The notes beneath the pieces are model-generated. The model searched no databases. It saw nothing but the letters and a program-made list of their open reading frames with translations, and was not told the origin of the DNA. A stretch of DNA of 64,000 nucleotides from Centrapalus pauciflorus. Lineage: Eukaryota > Streptophyta > Magnoliopsida > Asterales > Asteraceae. The position numbers and the translations under genes are program-made. The stretch is taken from the NCBI GenBank assembly GCA_020465985.1, contig JAANYP010002016.1, positions 378,282-442,281 of the forward strand. The letters are read 5' to 3'. Positions within the stretch are counted from its first letter, which is position 1. Every line of letters starts with the position of its first letter. Below are positions 44,901 through 55,874 of this stretch, in pieces.

Positions 44901-45169
44901 TACTGCAACAGATAACCCAGAGGATGTCCTTTAAGAATGTCAACAATGATTGGATGGCTAACTTTAATAGTGTTAGGATCAAGTCTATGGTTATTATCAC
45001 GGAAAGGCAGACAATGTTTAGTTTTAACAAGTTGGATGTCAGGGATGGGTGATGAAGGTGATGGTCGGTTAACTAACGCTGATTTCACTGGTTTAGAGAC
45101 CAGTGTATCATTGGAGGATGAATGTGAATCGGAAGAATTCAAGTTTTGGGTTTGAGCTTGGGATGCCAT
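41909..45169 (-). pseudogene. Element M ORF3 (env-position ORF), with frameshifts and stops
   Basis: Begins MASQAQTQNLNSSDSHSSS at 45169. The N-terminal domain runs to about 44220 (SHPIIVDILKGHPLGYLL, VNRCMTSKHTGIDRGSIH, LRIFLGIAFNKHYDYAQC, VPLQRFIQILIRDILRANE). A diverged middle with an acidic part follows, then a coiled coil with IDELRDFVDDQFIEMRERM and the basic patch SVPKRKHDEHDDD / HEGEKRR (about 43150-43060). The C-terminal domain is 42710-41909 (RVVQKQITDILTLLNEDEI, FVKILYPTFTV, VQDLQIGVERGMRKI). Stops lie near 44707, 43660, 42888 and 42110. The function is unknown. The basic patch and C-terminal block link it to element B. Confidence 0.72.
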
Positions 45170-45195
45170 TTGTAACCTGTAAAAAATAATAAACA

Positions 45196-46960
45196 TGTTA
45201 GTGAAGTCGGCTACACAAGTGTAATCCTGCAGATAGAAAAATAAAACATTTTACTAGAAATTAGAAAAATTTGTGTTTTACTGTTTAAAGTATCGGTATT
45301 CCAGACAATAATATTAAAATATTATTGTTTGGAATCCAAAGTCAATCGTTAAGAAACCACTGTTAGAAAAACACAAATTTTAAAAATTTCTTGAAAAATG
45401 TGAAATTTTTCTGAAAAATTAGAAATCGACCACACTTAGACAAAATTTGAAGAATTTGAAATGAAACTCGGATGAATCATGAGATTTCTCGGGTGACATG
45501 TGAATCAAACTCGAATTGAATTATGGATTTCTCGAATGACACTTGAATCAACTCGAACATCACACAAGGATTTTCAGATAAAAGTGTATCAAAGTCGAAT
45601 GAACCTTTAAGTTTCTTGAATGAAAAAGAAACTTTCTCGAATGTAAGATGGATCCAACTCGAATGACAGTTGAATTGAGTTGAATGAAGTAGAAAAGTTC
45701 TAAGTCATTGTGTAAACAACTCGAATGAAAAAAGCAACTTTCTCGATCAATTCAATATCCCAACTCGAATGTAATTGGAGTTTTCTCGAACCATGTTCTG
45801 ATCGAGACTGAATTTAAAAAATTTCTAAGTCCCTAAGAGTGCCCAACTCGAATAAGAAACTAAGATTGCTCGAATCATGAACTAACCAACTCGAACTAAC
45901 CTAAGACTTTCTCGAACACAAGCAGCATTCAACTCGATCAGTATTGAATTTTCTCGAATCATGGTTTTATCGAGTTAACACTTTTTAAACTTTTCTAAAT
46001 CCTAAATGTCACTGAAATTATCAAAACTCATTTCAGGGACATTTTTGCCTGTCAATATATTGTTTCCTACACGAAATTGGATTTTAGACAAATTTTCTTT
46101 ACTGATCTTTGTCCAGAAACACCATTTTCAACACTTAAAATCCAATTTTCAGATTTTTAGGAACTTGAAAGTTTTGAACATTCAAAATTTGAATTAATGT
46201 TTGTGTAATCTGAAATGAAGCTTGAAATTTAATTTTCAAGTTCATATTATCAATATGAATCCAAACACACCATCACTTTCTCATTTAAACCATACAAAAA
46301 ACATAAACACAAACATCGACACAGACACAGTTCACCATAAACACACACAGATTAAAAAAAATCGAAAATAAAGCTAAAAATGAACAATTAATGTCAAAGA
46401 ACTAAAAAAATACTTACAATATGAACTCAAATCCTGAAACCCCTTTTCAGTTGAATGAGTTCCTTCGTTGATAAGGAAAGTCGATAGTGGGTTTTGAGAA
46501 AAAGAAGAATAGTGGCCGATTTATAGGACATTTGAAATTTTTGAAAAATACCGGCCCAGTTAAAATTTTAAAACCCACTCTTTCTTTTTCTAAACTTCTA
46601 AGCCCACTTATTCACAAAAACAAAAATTACATACACCCAAAAATAAAAAAAAATTAACAACTAACAAAAAAATTCAAAACAACTAAAAAAAATTAAAAGA
46701 TAAAATATTTTTTCTCCCCCTTGAATTTTACATATGAGCTCCCCCTCAGATGTATAGCTCTTTATATGACACCTCCCCTACAAAAAAAACAGATAAAAAT
46801 TTATCATATATTTAAAAACAGATAAAATTTCTGTCTGCTCCCCCTGCACATGACAATCCGAATATGTTATACTCAGAAAAATTAAACTTTAATATCACAT
46901 GAGATTAACAACAAATTCAATCAAATTAAAAATTAATTTAAAATTATATTTTGTAACTAC
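45196..46960 (-). other. Element M pol-ORF3 spacer with CTCGAA words and polypurine tracts
   Basis: Noncoding. Between 45505 and 45960, CTCGAA occurs about 13 times, mostly alternating as AACTCGAA and TTTCTCGAA every 20-45 bp. Between 46714 and 46846 four tracts read AGGGGGAG or AGGGGAGG on the minus strand. The rest is very AT-rich (46360-46700). Confidence 0.7.
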
Positions 46961-46973
46961 TGAAAGTTTAAAT

Positions 46974-47965
46974 CTAACGATTCAACATTCCCAATATGTA
47001 TACCAAAAAATTAAAACGTTTTTCATCTAAGGCTTTGGTAAACAAATCAGCTAGTTGATATTCAGTGGGTACAAAATATAACTCTACATTACCATTTTCT
47101 ACATGATCTTTTATAAAGTGATGCTGGATATCAATGTGCTTAGTTTTTGAATGTTGCACCGGATTTGAAGCTATTGCAATGGCACTTTGTGGATCACGGT
47201 AAATGAGAATCTTTTGCAGTATGTGTAAACCCGTAGTCTCTAAATTGGCTATTCATCCACAACTCTTGTGAACAGCACGACGATACTGCTACGTATTCAG
47301 CTTCTGCTGTTGACAGGGATACACAATGTTGGTTTTTGGATGATCAGCATACGGGGTTGTCACCAACAAATTGTACTGCTCCTGATGTGCTTTTCCGATC
47401 CAATTTGTTACCTGCATGATTAGCATCAGAGAAGGCAGCTAATGTAAAAGAGGATTCCATGGGAAACCATAAACCTAAGTTTGATGTTCCCTTTAGTTAT
47501 CTTAAAATGTGTTTGGTAGCAGCCAAATGTGATTCTTTAGGATGTGTCTCATATCTAGCATAGACACACGTAGCAAACATAACATCTGGTCTACTTGCAG
47601 TTAAATACATTAATGACCCAATTAACCCTCGATAATGAGTTACATCTACAGGTTTTCCTGAAATGTCCTCATCGAGTTTAGATTTAGAATCCGGAGCCAT
47701 GGCTGTTTTCATGGGTATAATATTGAGCATGTTAAATTTCTTTAACATGTCTTGAATATATTAGAATTATTGATGAAAATACCATCACTCAGTTGTTTTA
47801 CTTGTAAACCCAAAAAAAAAAAATTATTTCTCCCGTCATGCTCATTCCAAAGTTTTAGGACATTAAATATGCAAATTTCTTGAAAAACTAAGTATTTGTA
47901 GACCCAAATATTATATCATCTACTATATCTTAATGACTATGATATCTAGACCCTGACATTTTATA
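46974..47965 (-). pseudogene. pol: Element M pol, RT C-terminus and RNase H
   Basis: Continues the RT from 62053. IKCQGLDIIVI is followed by a one-base loss, after which VDDIIFGS can be read in another frame (about 47925). The next blocks are MLKKFNMLNIIPMKTAM, DVTHYRGLIGSLMYLTASRP, RNase H with DNPVC/WSSKNQH-like and STAEAEYVAVSSC-like sequence near 47280, and the C-terminal TKHIDIQHHFIKDHVENGN to the stop at 46974. Several frameshifts are present. Confidence 0.8.
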
Positions 47966-47970
47966 AATAG

Positions 47971-48563
47971 TGTAAGGTCGCCTACCTACGGATCTTATCT
48001 TCACGTGACGCCGTCCAACGAGTGCGGAATCCTCGTTAGCGGTTTGACGGAAAGATCACGCACACAAAACACGGAGACACACACGATGATAGACGAACAC
48101 TAGAACGTCCCGACACGTGTTTCTCTCCAAGGACAAACTCTCAATCTCCTTGCATGTTCGAGATCGCCTCTTCACTAATCTCTTATTGAATTCTACAAAA
48201 GTTATTAATTAAAACGAATTAACCCTTAACTATAACCCCTGATTCGAACTTGCCCAGGACAAGTTCGACTAAGCCCAAGGCCTTTCGAACTTGTCCTCCA
48301 TAACTTCGAACCAGTTCCTTTGAACTTACCATTGAACTTATGGTTGAACTTATCTTTGAACTTATGTTTGAACTTATCTTTGAACTTATGTTTGAACTTA
48401 TTGTAACTCATCAATTACACGAAGTTCAAACATACATACAATCAATATCAAACATATAACAAAACATATATCAAACATGTATTAATATGCAATTACGAAC
48501 AAATTGACTATTGCAAAATATCGTCTATACTTAGACTGCTATCGTCACAGAGAATGCACTACA
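47971..48563 (-). repeat. Element N 3' LTR
   Basis: 593 bp, TGTAAGGTC...GCACTACA. It contains a tandem of about six 12-bp units (tttgaacttatc/g) near 48330-48405. On the minus strand GGTTATAGTTAAGG near 48225 is a candidate TATA. Confidence 0.88.
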
Positions 48564-48589
48564 GACTCTCCCTTGACTATAGCTTCTAA
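48531..48589. other. Inverted repeat enclosing the LTR/PPT junction of element N
   Basis: The left arm is TTAGA (48531-48535) and GCTATCGTCA (48538-48547). The right arm is TGACTATAGC (48574-48583) and TCTAA (48585-48589). One mismatch occurs in the 10-bp inner stem, and the loop is 26 nt. The outer pair TTAGA/TCTAA replaces CTAGA/TCTAG of D, a compensatory change. Confidence 0.8.
48564..48573 (-). promoter_or_regulatory. Element N polypurine tract
   Basis: The minus strand reads AGGGAGAGTC next to the LTR. Confidence 0.8.
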
Positions 48590-48599
48590 CTATATATAT

Positions 48600-51596
48600 T
48601 TTGTCTAAGTACTAGTGCTATTTAAACTACTACCAGCATACAAATCCTTCTCTATACACACCTTGACTACCTTTTGATACTTCCTGCCTTCCGATTTCCA
48701 ACCTTCATGGAAATAGATAGGTTGTTCATGAAGTTTCTGCAGGTCGCTTTGAGATAGGTTTACAAGATGTAGAGGATCTTATACATTCAAAATCACCTTG
48801 TCCTCATGGTCCTGCATGACTGCCTCTGCTGTTTCGTTTTCAACGAACCACCACTTCAAGTTCGCGAGAACGTCCTGTGGCATTGTCCTCAACGAAACTT
48901 TCTTTAAGCATCGGACTGGTTTATAGAACATCTTCATCCAAGGTTTTCCAGTCAATGAATCTATTCTTGATTCATCCATAACTCTCTTTCCTTCCCTCGG
49001 CTTTATCCTCTTAAACCTTCCAGATCGACCTTCTTTTCTTATAATTTGCGCTATCACTTCAGCGTATTGGTTATCTCCTAGGTTTATCAAATTCTTCCAT
49101 GCCAGTTCTTTGACTTCGCATTTAGGCAGAGTATTAAATACTTTCAACGTTCTCCTTAGATATTGCAGCTCATCTCGTCTCTTAAGCACAAAGAGTTGTA
49201 TCTCTCTATCGAAAAACCAGCTAAGGATGCCTCCAGATAACTTTCCTGGACTAGGCAATCTCATCTTCTTCCTCACAGCCAGCTCAATTCTCTTTTTTTC
49301 CTTTCTAAACCATAGCTGTCTTCTCTTATCATTTGTAAGTTCCCTTTCAGGCTCCTCACTCTCTGATTCAACATTAAAAGCATCTTTAAAACCATCGATG
49401 TCTATCAAATTCTTTTCAGCTGTAGTGTATGTATCTGTGATAGGATTCTGTTGAATACTGATCTCATTTGCCTCATCTTCTTCACCAACTAAGACCTCAT
49501 CATCAGATTTCCAGTCTGTAACGTCTTCTGGCACGAACTCCCCTTCTTCAAGGTCTTCAATTTCATCCTCAAAATCAAGCATCACCTCTTCATCTTCAAT
49601 ATCCATTAAAGCTTCAATCATCTCGTGCTCAACAGTCTTTGAAGTTTCACCTTCACATCAATCTCTCATACCAGACTGACTAGGCTCCCCCTGAATTAGT
49701 GCTTGCTGAGTAGTCTTGTGAGAAAGATCTGCTAACTCACCTTCTCTTTCAGCATCCATTGCCGTCATCATCTTCTCTCCTTGCTTCAGCTTCCCTGCAA
49801 CTACTCTCTCCCTGAGCTTGCAGATTTTTCAATAACTGCTCTAGAAGAGTTTCAATAGCCTTCATCTCAGATGCTTGATCAGCTACTGTTGTTCTCAACT
49901 CAACATTTTCTTGATAAAGTCTGGCATTATGCTCTTGTAACTCTTTCACTGCTGTTGACAGTTGAAAAATTTGGACTGTTTGGAAGTCCACCTTTCCTTT
50001 CAGCTCTGTGAACCGCTGATTGTCAGTGAATGTAGATAATGTTGATGGAGTGGAGGTGGATGTTGACGGAGTGGTAGTTAGGTTTGATGGAGCAGCTGGT
50101 ATCACAGGTTCAGGAGCCGAAGTGGATGGAGCTCCCTGCATGAATCTATGCCGCCTCGCCCTATGCCTAGGCACGAGTGGAGCTTCGTCTTCCTCTTCAA
50201 AATCTGAATCATCATCCTCTATATCCCCACCTGCTCGTCCTGTCATCTTTCGTCTACTGACAACTAGTCTCGATCCATATCTGCCAATTCTGACAGCCGG
50301 ATCAACAGCTTCAACCTCTTATATTTCCTCAGAATTAGAGTCAGACTCGAAGGCGGTCTCTGCTTTACCCTCAGCCTCAGTCTGCAATTTTTCTCCTTCA
50401 ACAAGTCCTTAAACCTGGACCTCAGTGCCCATACCCTCAGCCTCAGGTGGCTGGTATTCATCAATGTCCCTGAATATATCATGGTACCCAGTTGGAGGCT
50501 CCAAAATCTCATGAACCAATTCTGCTGCAATATCTTGCTCCGCAGCAGTTCCTTGAGCCAAAATTTCTACTAGGGTTTGTGCCCTCTGATCAAAATCTGG
50601 GCCATAATCGATGAGCCTCTAGCTGCCGTGGATGAACCAGCTGCAGTCGATTCGGATTGTCGGCTAGAGGATGGCCTTGCTGCCGGAACTTGTCTAGCCG
50701 GAGCTCTTTGCCTCCTACGCTGTTGTTGTTGCTGTTGTGGTTTGTTGTTGCTATGGAGCTTCACCTGCCCAGTTATCTCCCTCTGGAGCTACAAAATCTA
50801 GGTCAATAACGGCTCCAAACAATGGTGCTACTTGCGGCCTGACCTGCTCAGCCCTTCGCGCATTATGCTACTGGCAGTCAACAAATCCTTTTATCTATTA
50901 TAGCCACGCCATTTGTATCTGGTAGAGGTGGAAAATTGGGCAAAAAGTGGCGAGTGATCATCATCGCAAAGCATGGGAACATCAAAAATCTTTCTCTGAC
51001 GGGAGCAGTGATTTGATGCACAAACTCCCCGAAGAACATCTCTGAAAAACTGAATCGCTTATCGTACACTAAGGCTATCAACGCCGATTGCAGCTTAAAC
51101 ACCATGGTATCAAACCCGGCCTTCTTCGGCGCAAAACAGACCATAATAACATGCACTAGATAACAACATTGGCCAATCAAGCCACTCTTCACGTAAGAGG
51201 CTTTGGTAATATCTTGGGCGTATCCCATTTGCAAAAATGCCCCTTCCCTTATATGAACTGGAAAATCTATAGGTCCCGCCTCCTGGTCCTCTGTGCCTAG
51301 CTGTAGGATTTGCCGTAACATATCTGCTGAAAACACTATAGGTTCTCCCCCAACTCTTGTACGTAGGACTGTAGGCGTCACTGAGCAATCAGCCTGAAGA
51401 TGCTCCCAAAACTAACGTACATACGGCAAAACGATCTGCAGATTTTGGGTAAGAGCATAAGCGACCCGCGATTACGTCAAAAATTCGACCATGTGACGGT
51501 ACGGTTGAGCTTCAGGCAATTCTCTATCCACTGACATAACCATGTTATGTTTATTATAGAAAGCCCGATCACCCATATCTGCACATAGAAACAACA
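48600..51596 (-). pseudogene. Element N ORF3 (env-position ORF), the most complete type-1 copy
   Basis: Starts MGDRAFYNKHNMVMSVDREL (51596). N-terminal domain to about 50880: QILQLGTEDQEAGPIDFPVH, YVKSGLIGQCCYLVHV, FAPKKAGFDTMVFKLQSALI, FSEMFFGEFVHQI. Linker with LVEILAQGTAAEQDIAAELV. Acidic block TGRAGGDIEDDDSDFEEEDE followed by an RHRARRHRF patch (50246-50150). Coiled coil KVDFQTVQIFQLSTAVKELQ to about 49830. Second acidic block (49621-49400). C-terminal domain (IIRKEGRSGRFKRIKPREGK, TGKPWMKMFYKPVRC, then V-stop-DPLHLVNLSQSDL). Stops occur near 51480 and 48779. No signal peptide or membrane segment is apparent, so it is not a classical envelope protein despite its position. Confidence 0.75.
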
Positions 51597-52710
51597 ACCA
51601 TTATTAGTAATTTTTATAATTCGAACTTACATAAGTTCAAAATCCAACACATTCGAATTTATACAAGTTTGAATTTATTTTAAAAACATTATGTTCGAAC
51701 TTGACTGACTTCGAACTTGTAGATATTTTATGAAGTTCGAACTTTCTGACAAGTTCGAACATGATGAACATGCTCGAAGTCGGTCATTTTCAAAATAAAA
51801 TCCAAGATTTTAACCCAATTTGACTTAAAAATTAGTATAATCTAGTCCTATTGGGTTCTAATCGAAGTTATATGTGTTTTATTTGAACTTCCACCGGTTA
51901 AAACTTGTGATTTTGAACCACATAGTTTAAAGCCAAGAACTATCAAATAAACTCGATTTTTTGCTTTAAAAATGTCCTAAAGTACCCAAAATTTGTATAA
52001 TAGTGATCACTATACCTAAATATGTGAGTAGGTTCGAGAAAAATGAGCAAAACTTCGAGAAATAGGAGCAATGTCGAATGCGACAAGTCCGAATGAACAA
52101 GTTCGAAATAGCCAGACAAGTTCGACTGAATAAAATCGAACGTAGGTGCCTTAAATGACGTACCGTTGACCTATTTATACCAACTACCTTCGAACTTGCC
52201 ATATGTTCGAATTTCCTGACAAATTCGAAGTTTAGTTCGAATTTGTCTTAAATTCGAACTTAATTGAAAATTTTGAAAATCCTTGAATAAAGTTCAACTT
52301 TTTCAACTTTTTCGTGTAACGGAATCTCACAACCTTGCTAAATTATTCACACTAAGCAATAGATTTTCATGCAAAATTTGTTTGTTCAACCAATCATGCA
52401 TCCTAGTAACTTTGACATTTTTTCTACTTAGAAAAAATAAAATAAAATAAAAAAAATAAAATAAAGTAAAATACAATAACATTCGAATAGAATTTAAACT
52501 TAAGCTACTCAAAACTACTTTTAAAAATTACAACCTAAACTAACAGAATATTTTTGCGAGAAAGTCAAAGAAGGTTCAATCAGATAGCGAAATTAAACGC
52601 ACTTTCAGTATTGTCGGTATCATTTTCCTTTTAAACATGTTACACTTTGGAATATCCCTTGGCCCTTTTATTTATCAAGAAACTACCTTACGTGTCCCAT
52701 ACTTAGACGT

Positions 52711-52792
52711 ACTTCTATGATCAAGGAATACACACAATGATTATAACTATTACTTCTATGATCAAGGAATACACACAATGATTATAACTATT
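52711..52792. repeat. 41-bp perfect tandem duplication
   Basis: The unit starting acttctatgatcaaggaata occurs twice head to tail (52711-52751, 52752-52792). Elements C and D show a single copy or none, so it is recent to N. Confidence 0.92.
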
Positions 52793-52830
52793 CGGTATTG
52801 CAAATTTTCTTTAAATGGCAAACGTCAGAC

Positions 52831-53000
52831 ACAGTTCTGTATTTACATACAACAGAGTGTCTTAGTTTGTCTTAAAGTTTATTTAAAGTTATCAAGACAG
52901 CGGTGACATGTCTGTACTTACGTACAACAAAGCGACTTATCTTGCTAACCGAATCAAAACAGAGGTGACAGGTCTGTACTTACGTACAACAAAGCGACTT
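52831..53000. repeat. Conserved triplet of about 62-78-bp spacer repeats
   Basis: Two strong units share gtctgtacttacgtacaac plus aaagcgactt at 52910 and 52972 (62 bp apart). A weaker one has tctgtatttacatacaac at about 52834. Equivalent triplets stand at 9260/9346/9407 in C and at 17289/17361/17421 in D. Confidence 0.75.
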
Positions 53001-53541
53001 GTTTTGACTCTCTCTTTTTATCAAAAATTTTCTTTTCTTTTCTTTTCATTAAGATGTATTTGATGTTGCTATACATCCCCCAAAAAATTTGCATACCTCA
53101 TTTAGAATCGTTGTCTGTATGTCTCTAACATAGAAATTAAGACCATTTGGTCATACATCTAAGTTAGTTACACATAAGACTTTTTCTTGAATATTTTTTT
53201 AGCTTTTGAGATTCCCTTTGTGTATTATGCCTACGGACACATCAAACAAGAAAATATATATCACTTAGAGTTTAGGGTGCATTACGTGTGAAATCTTAAC
53301 ACTTAGAGTGTGTGTCGACAATGCTAATTTTCGTCACTTTGATCCTATGTATCTAAGACTTAACTCTATTTTCGAATATTCTCTTTTTTTTTTTAGCTTT
53401 TTATTGTTTACTCTCTTTTTTCTTTTGTTTTTCATATTTAAAATAAGCTAATAATGTAACCTACTAACTTACTATAAAAGGAAATAAATTCTACTTAACT
53501 ACTAACTTACTATAAAAGAAAGAAAATATACTAAGGTCAAG

Positions 53542-55869
53542 TTACTCTGGATTACGCATACCATTTAGTTGAACTAACAACTCAAAGCATGACTTATCAA
53601 AAGTTTTAGTGAATAAATCAACATTGTTATCTTCCGTTGGCACTTTTACAGTTTTATCAAGTTCTTTTCGGCACAATCACATATAAAATGATGTCTTATG
53701 TCTATGTGCTTTTTTTTATTGTGTTTAATTGGATTGTTAGTTATAGCAATAGTAGATTGGTTATCTATCCTAATGGGAGTATGAGTGTAAGTGAAACCGT
53801 AGTCTCGCAATTGTTGTTATATCCACAAAACCTGTGAACAGCAACTACCAGCAGCTACATATTCGGCCTCGCATGTTGACACGGCTACCAAAGTCTGTTT
53901 CTTGCATTGCCAGGATACGAGTCTCCCTCCAAGGAACTGACAACCTCCAGTTGTTGAATTCTGGTTCAAGCTGCAACCTCCATAGTCTGAATCCGTGAAT
54001 TCTTCCAATTCTAGATCACCATCAGCATGATACCAAAGTCCGAGCTTCGGTTTCGACTTGAGGTATCTCAGAATCCCCTTCACAGCTCTCATATGCAATT
54101 CTTTCGGATTGGCTTGAAACCTAGCACAAATACACACAGCAAACATAATGTCAAGTCTAGAAGCAGATAAATACATAAGTGACCCGATCATGGCCCGATA
54201 TACAGTCGGATCCACATCAGTATCACTTTCTGTACCCGGTTCGAGATTGTGATTCACTTGAATCCGTGTGCTAAAGTGAGCAGTCAGCTTTGTTCCCTCC
54301 ATCCCGAAGCGCTCCAGAATATCGTAGACATACTTCGACTGATGGATAATCATACCCTCCTTCCTTTGTTCAACTTGCAAACCCAGAAAGAAGTTCAACT
54401 CTCCCATAGCACTCATCTCAAACTTTGACTTCATCACCTTCTCGAAATCTTTGCACATCTGCTCGTCTGATGACCCGAATATAATGACATCCACGTACAC
54501 TTGTACCAAGATAAAATGTTCTTCCTTCCTCTTCATGAACAATGTACTATCAATTCTCCGTCTTTCAAACCCGTTGTCCAAAAGATGAGTTGATAGCGTC
54601 TCGTACCATGCTCTTGGTGCTTGATGTAATACATACAGAGCCTTATCAAAACGATACACTCTGTCTACATTTGGATCTGTAAACTTGGGCGGTTGTTCGA
54701 CGTACACCAGTTCCTTCACCTTGCAATACATGAATGCACTCTTTACATCCAACTGATAGACTTTAAATCATTTGAAGAGTGCAAAGGCCAGAAAAAAATG
54801 GATTTCCTCAAGCCTTGCCACTGACGCAAACACCTCGTTGTAATCGATTCCCTCTTCTTGGTTGAAACCCTTTACGAAAAGCCTTGCCTTATTGCGAGTT
54901 ACAATACCCCGATCATCTCTCTTGCACTTAAAAACTCACTTGGTTCCTATTGCAACTTCTCCTCTAGGTAACGGAACTAACTCCCACACTTCAAGCTTTC
55001 TGAATTGTGACAGTTCTTCTTGCATCGCTTCAACCCAAGAGTTGTCTTTCAATGCCATTTGCACATTCTTCGGCTCTACTTGTGAGATAAAACACGAATA
55101 AAGGCAAGTTTGAAAAGCCTTGGAGTCATTAATCATCGACAACAACATTGTGTTGTTATTCAAACTACTCCAAGTTCTCACACCAGCATTCGGATTTCCT
55201 ATGATGCTCTCAACCGGATGACCCTTTTTTATTCTAGATGTTTCAATCTCATCAACCCTAAGATTATCTCTTAAGTTTGACCCTATTTCACCAAACGGGG
55301 GAACGAATTCAGACTCTACATTCTCTTCCTCATGATCACTGTCCTCGGAGTTAGAATAAGTAGTCTGATTCTCGTTTTTAGGTAACTCAGAATCATTCTC
55401 TGCTGGAGACCCATCTTCTGTCGTTGTAGGCTCAGAATTTGATTGAATGCTCGTCTTTGGAAAACCGTGACCATCATCATTCAGATTTAATGACGATACG
55501 TCACGCTCAATTGTACCTGCATTTCCATTCAAAGGAATGTTCAATGACTCAAACATTTTATCATAATCAAATATCCATTCCAGACCAGTTTGGGGTTCAT
55601 GTGTATAACTTGTTACATCAATGTTATACAGAATCTCTACCGTACCATTTGTTTTGTTAAAAACCCTTTTGTTTTGTGAGTTAGGCACATAACCTAGGAA
55701 ATAACCTTCGTCATACTTTTCACCAAACTTAGGTTGATGTTTTGTTTTCATTAATGTACACGGTACCCCAAACGGTTTGAAGCCAGTTAAATTTTGTGGT
55801 CTTTTATTCAGAACATCATTACATGTTTTGTTCAATGATTTGATAGTAAGGACCCGATTTAAAACATGA
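53542..55869 (-). pseudogene. pol: Element N pol, 3' part (integrase C-terminus, RT, RNase H)
   Basis: Continues from 58285 across solo LTR O. It has CHVLNRVLTIKSLNKTCNDV, the GYFLGYVPNSQNKRV block, a variable acidic linker, and the RT start (NVQMALKDNSWVEAMQEEL, VWELVPLP). A stop follows GEVAIGTK (54936), and another interrupts LAFALFK-stop-FKVYQLD. The RT box reads YVDVIIFGSS at about 54480, so the second catalytic Asp is lost. RNase H has FTDSDYGGC and STCEAEYVAAGSC, then a stop after VLWI. It ends NGMRNPE-stop at 53542. Active enzyme cannot be made from this copy. Confidence 0.88.
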
Positions 55870-55874
55870 CAACC

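Larger units (their letters stand above)
51597..53541 (-). other. Element N pol-ORF3 spacer
   Basis: Noncoding, about 1.9 kb, colinear with the spacers of C and D. It has TTCGAA(C) words (51620-52260), the cactaagcaatag...catgcatcct block, a 41-bp tandem duplication, and three units built on TCTGTA-TTAC-TACAAC (52831-53000). Confidence 0.75.
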
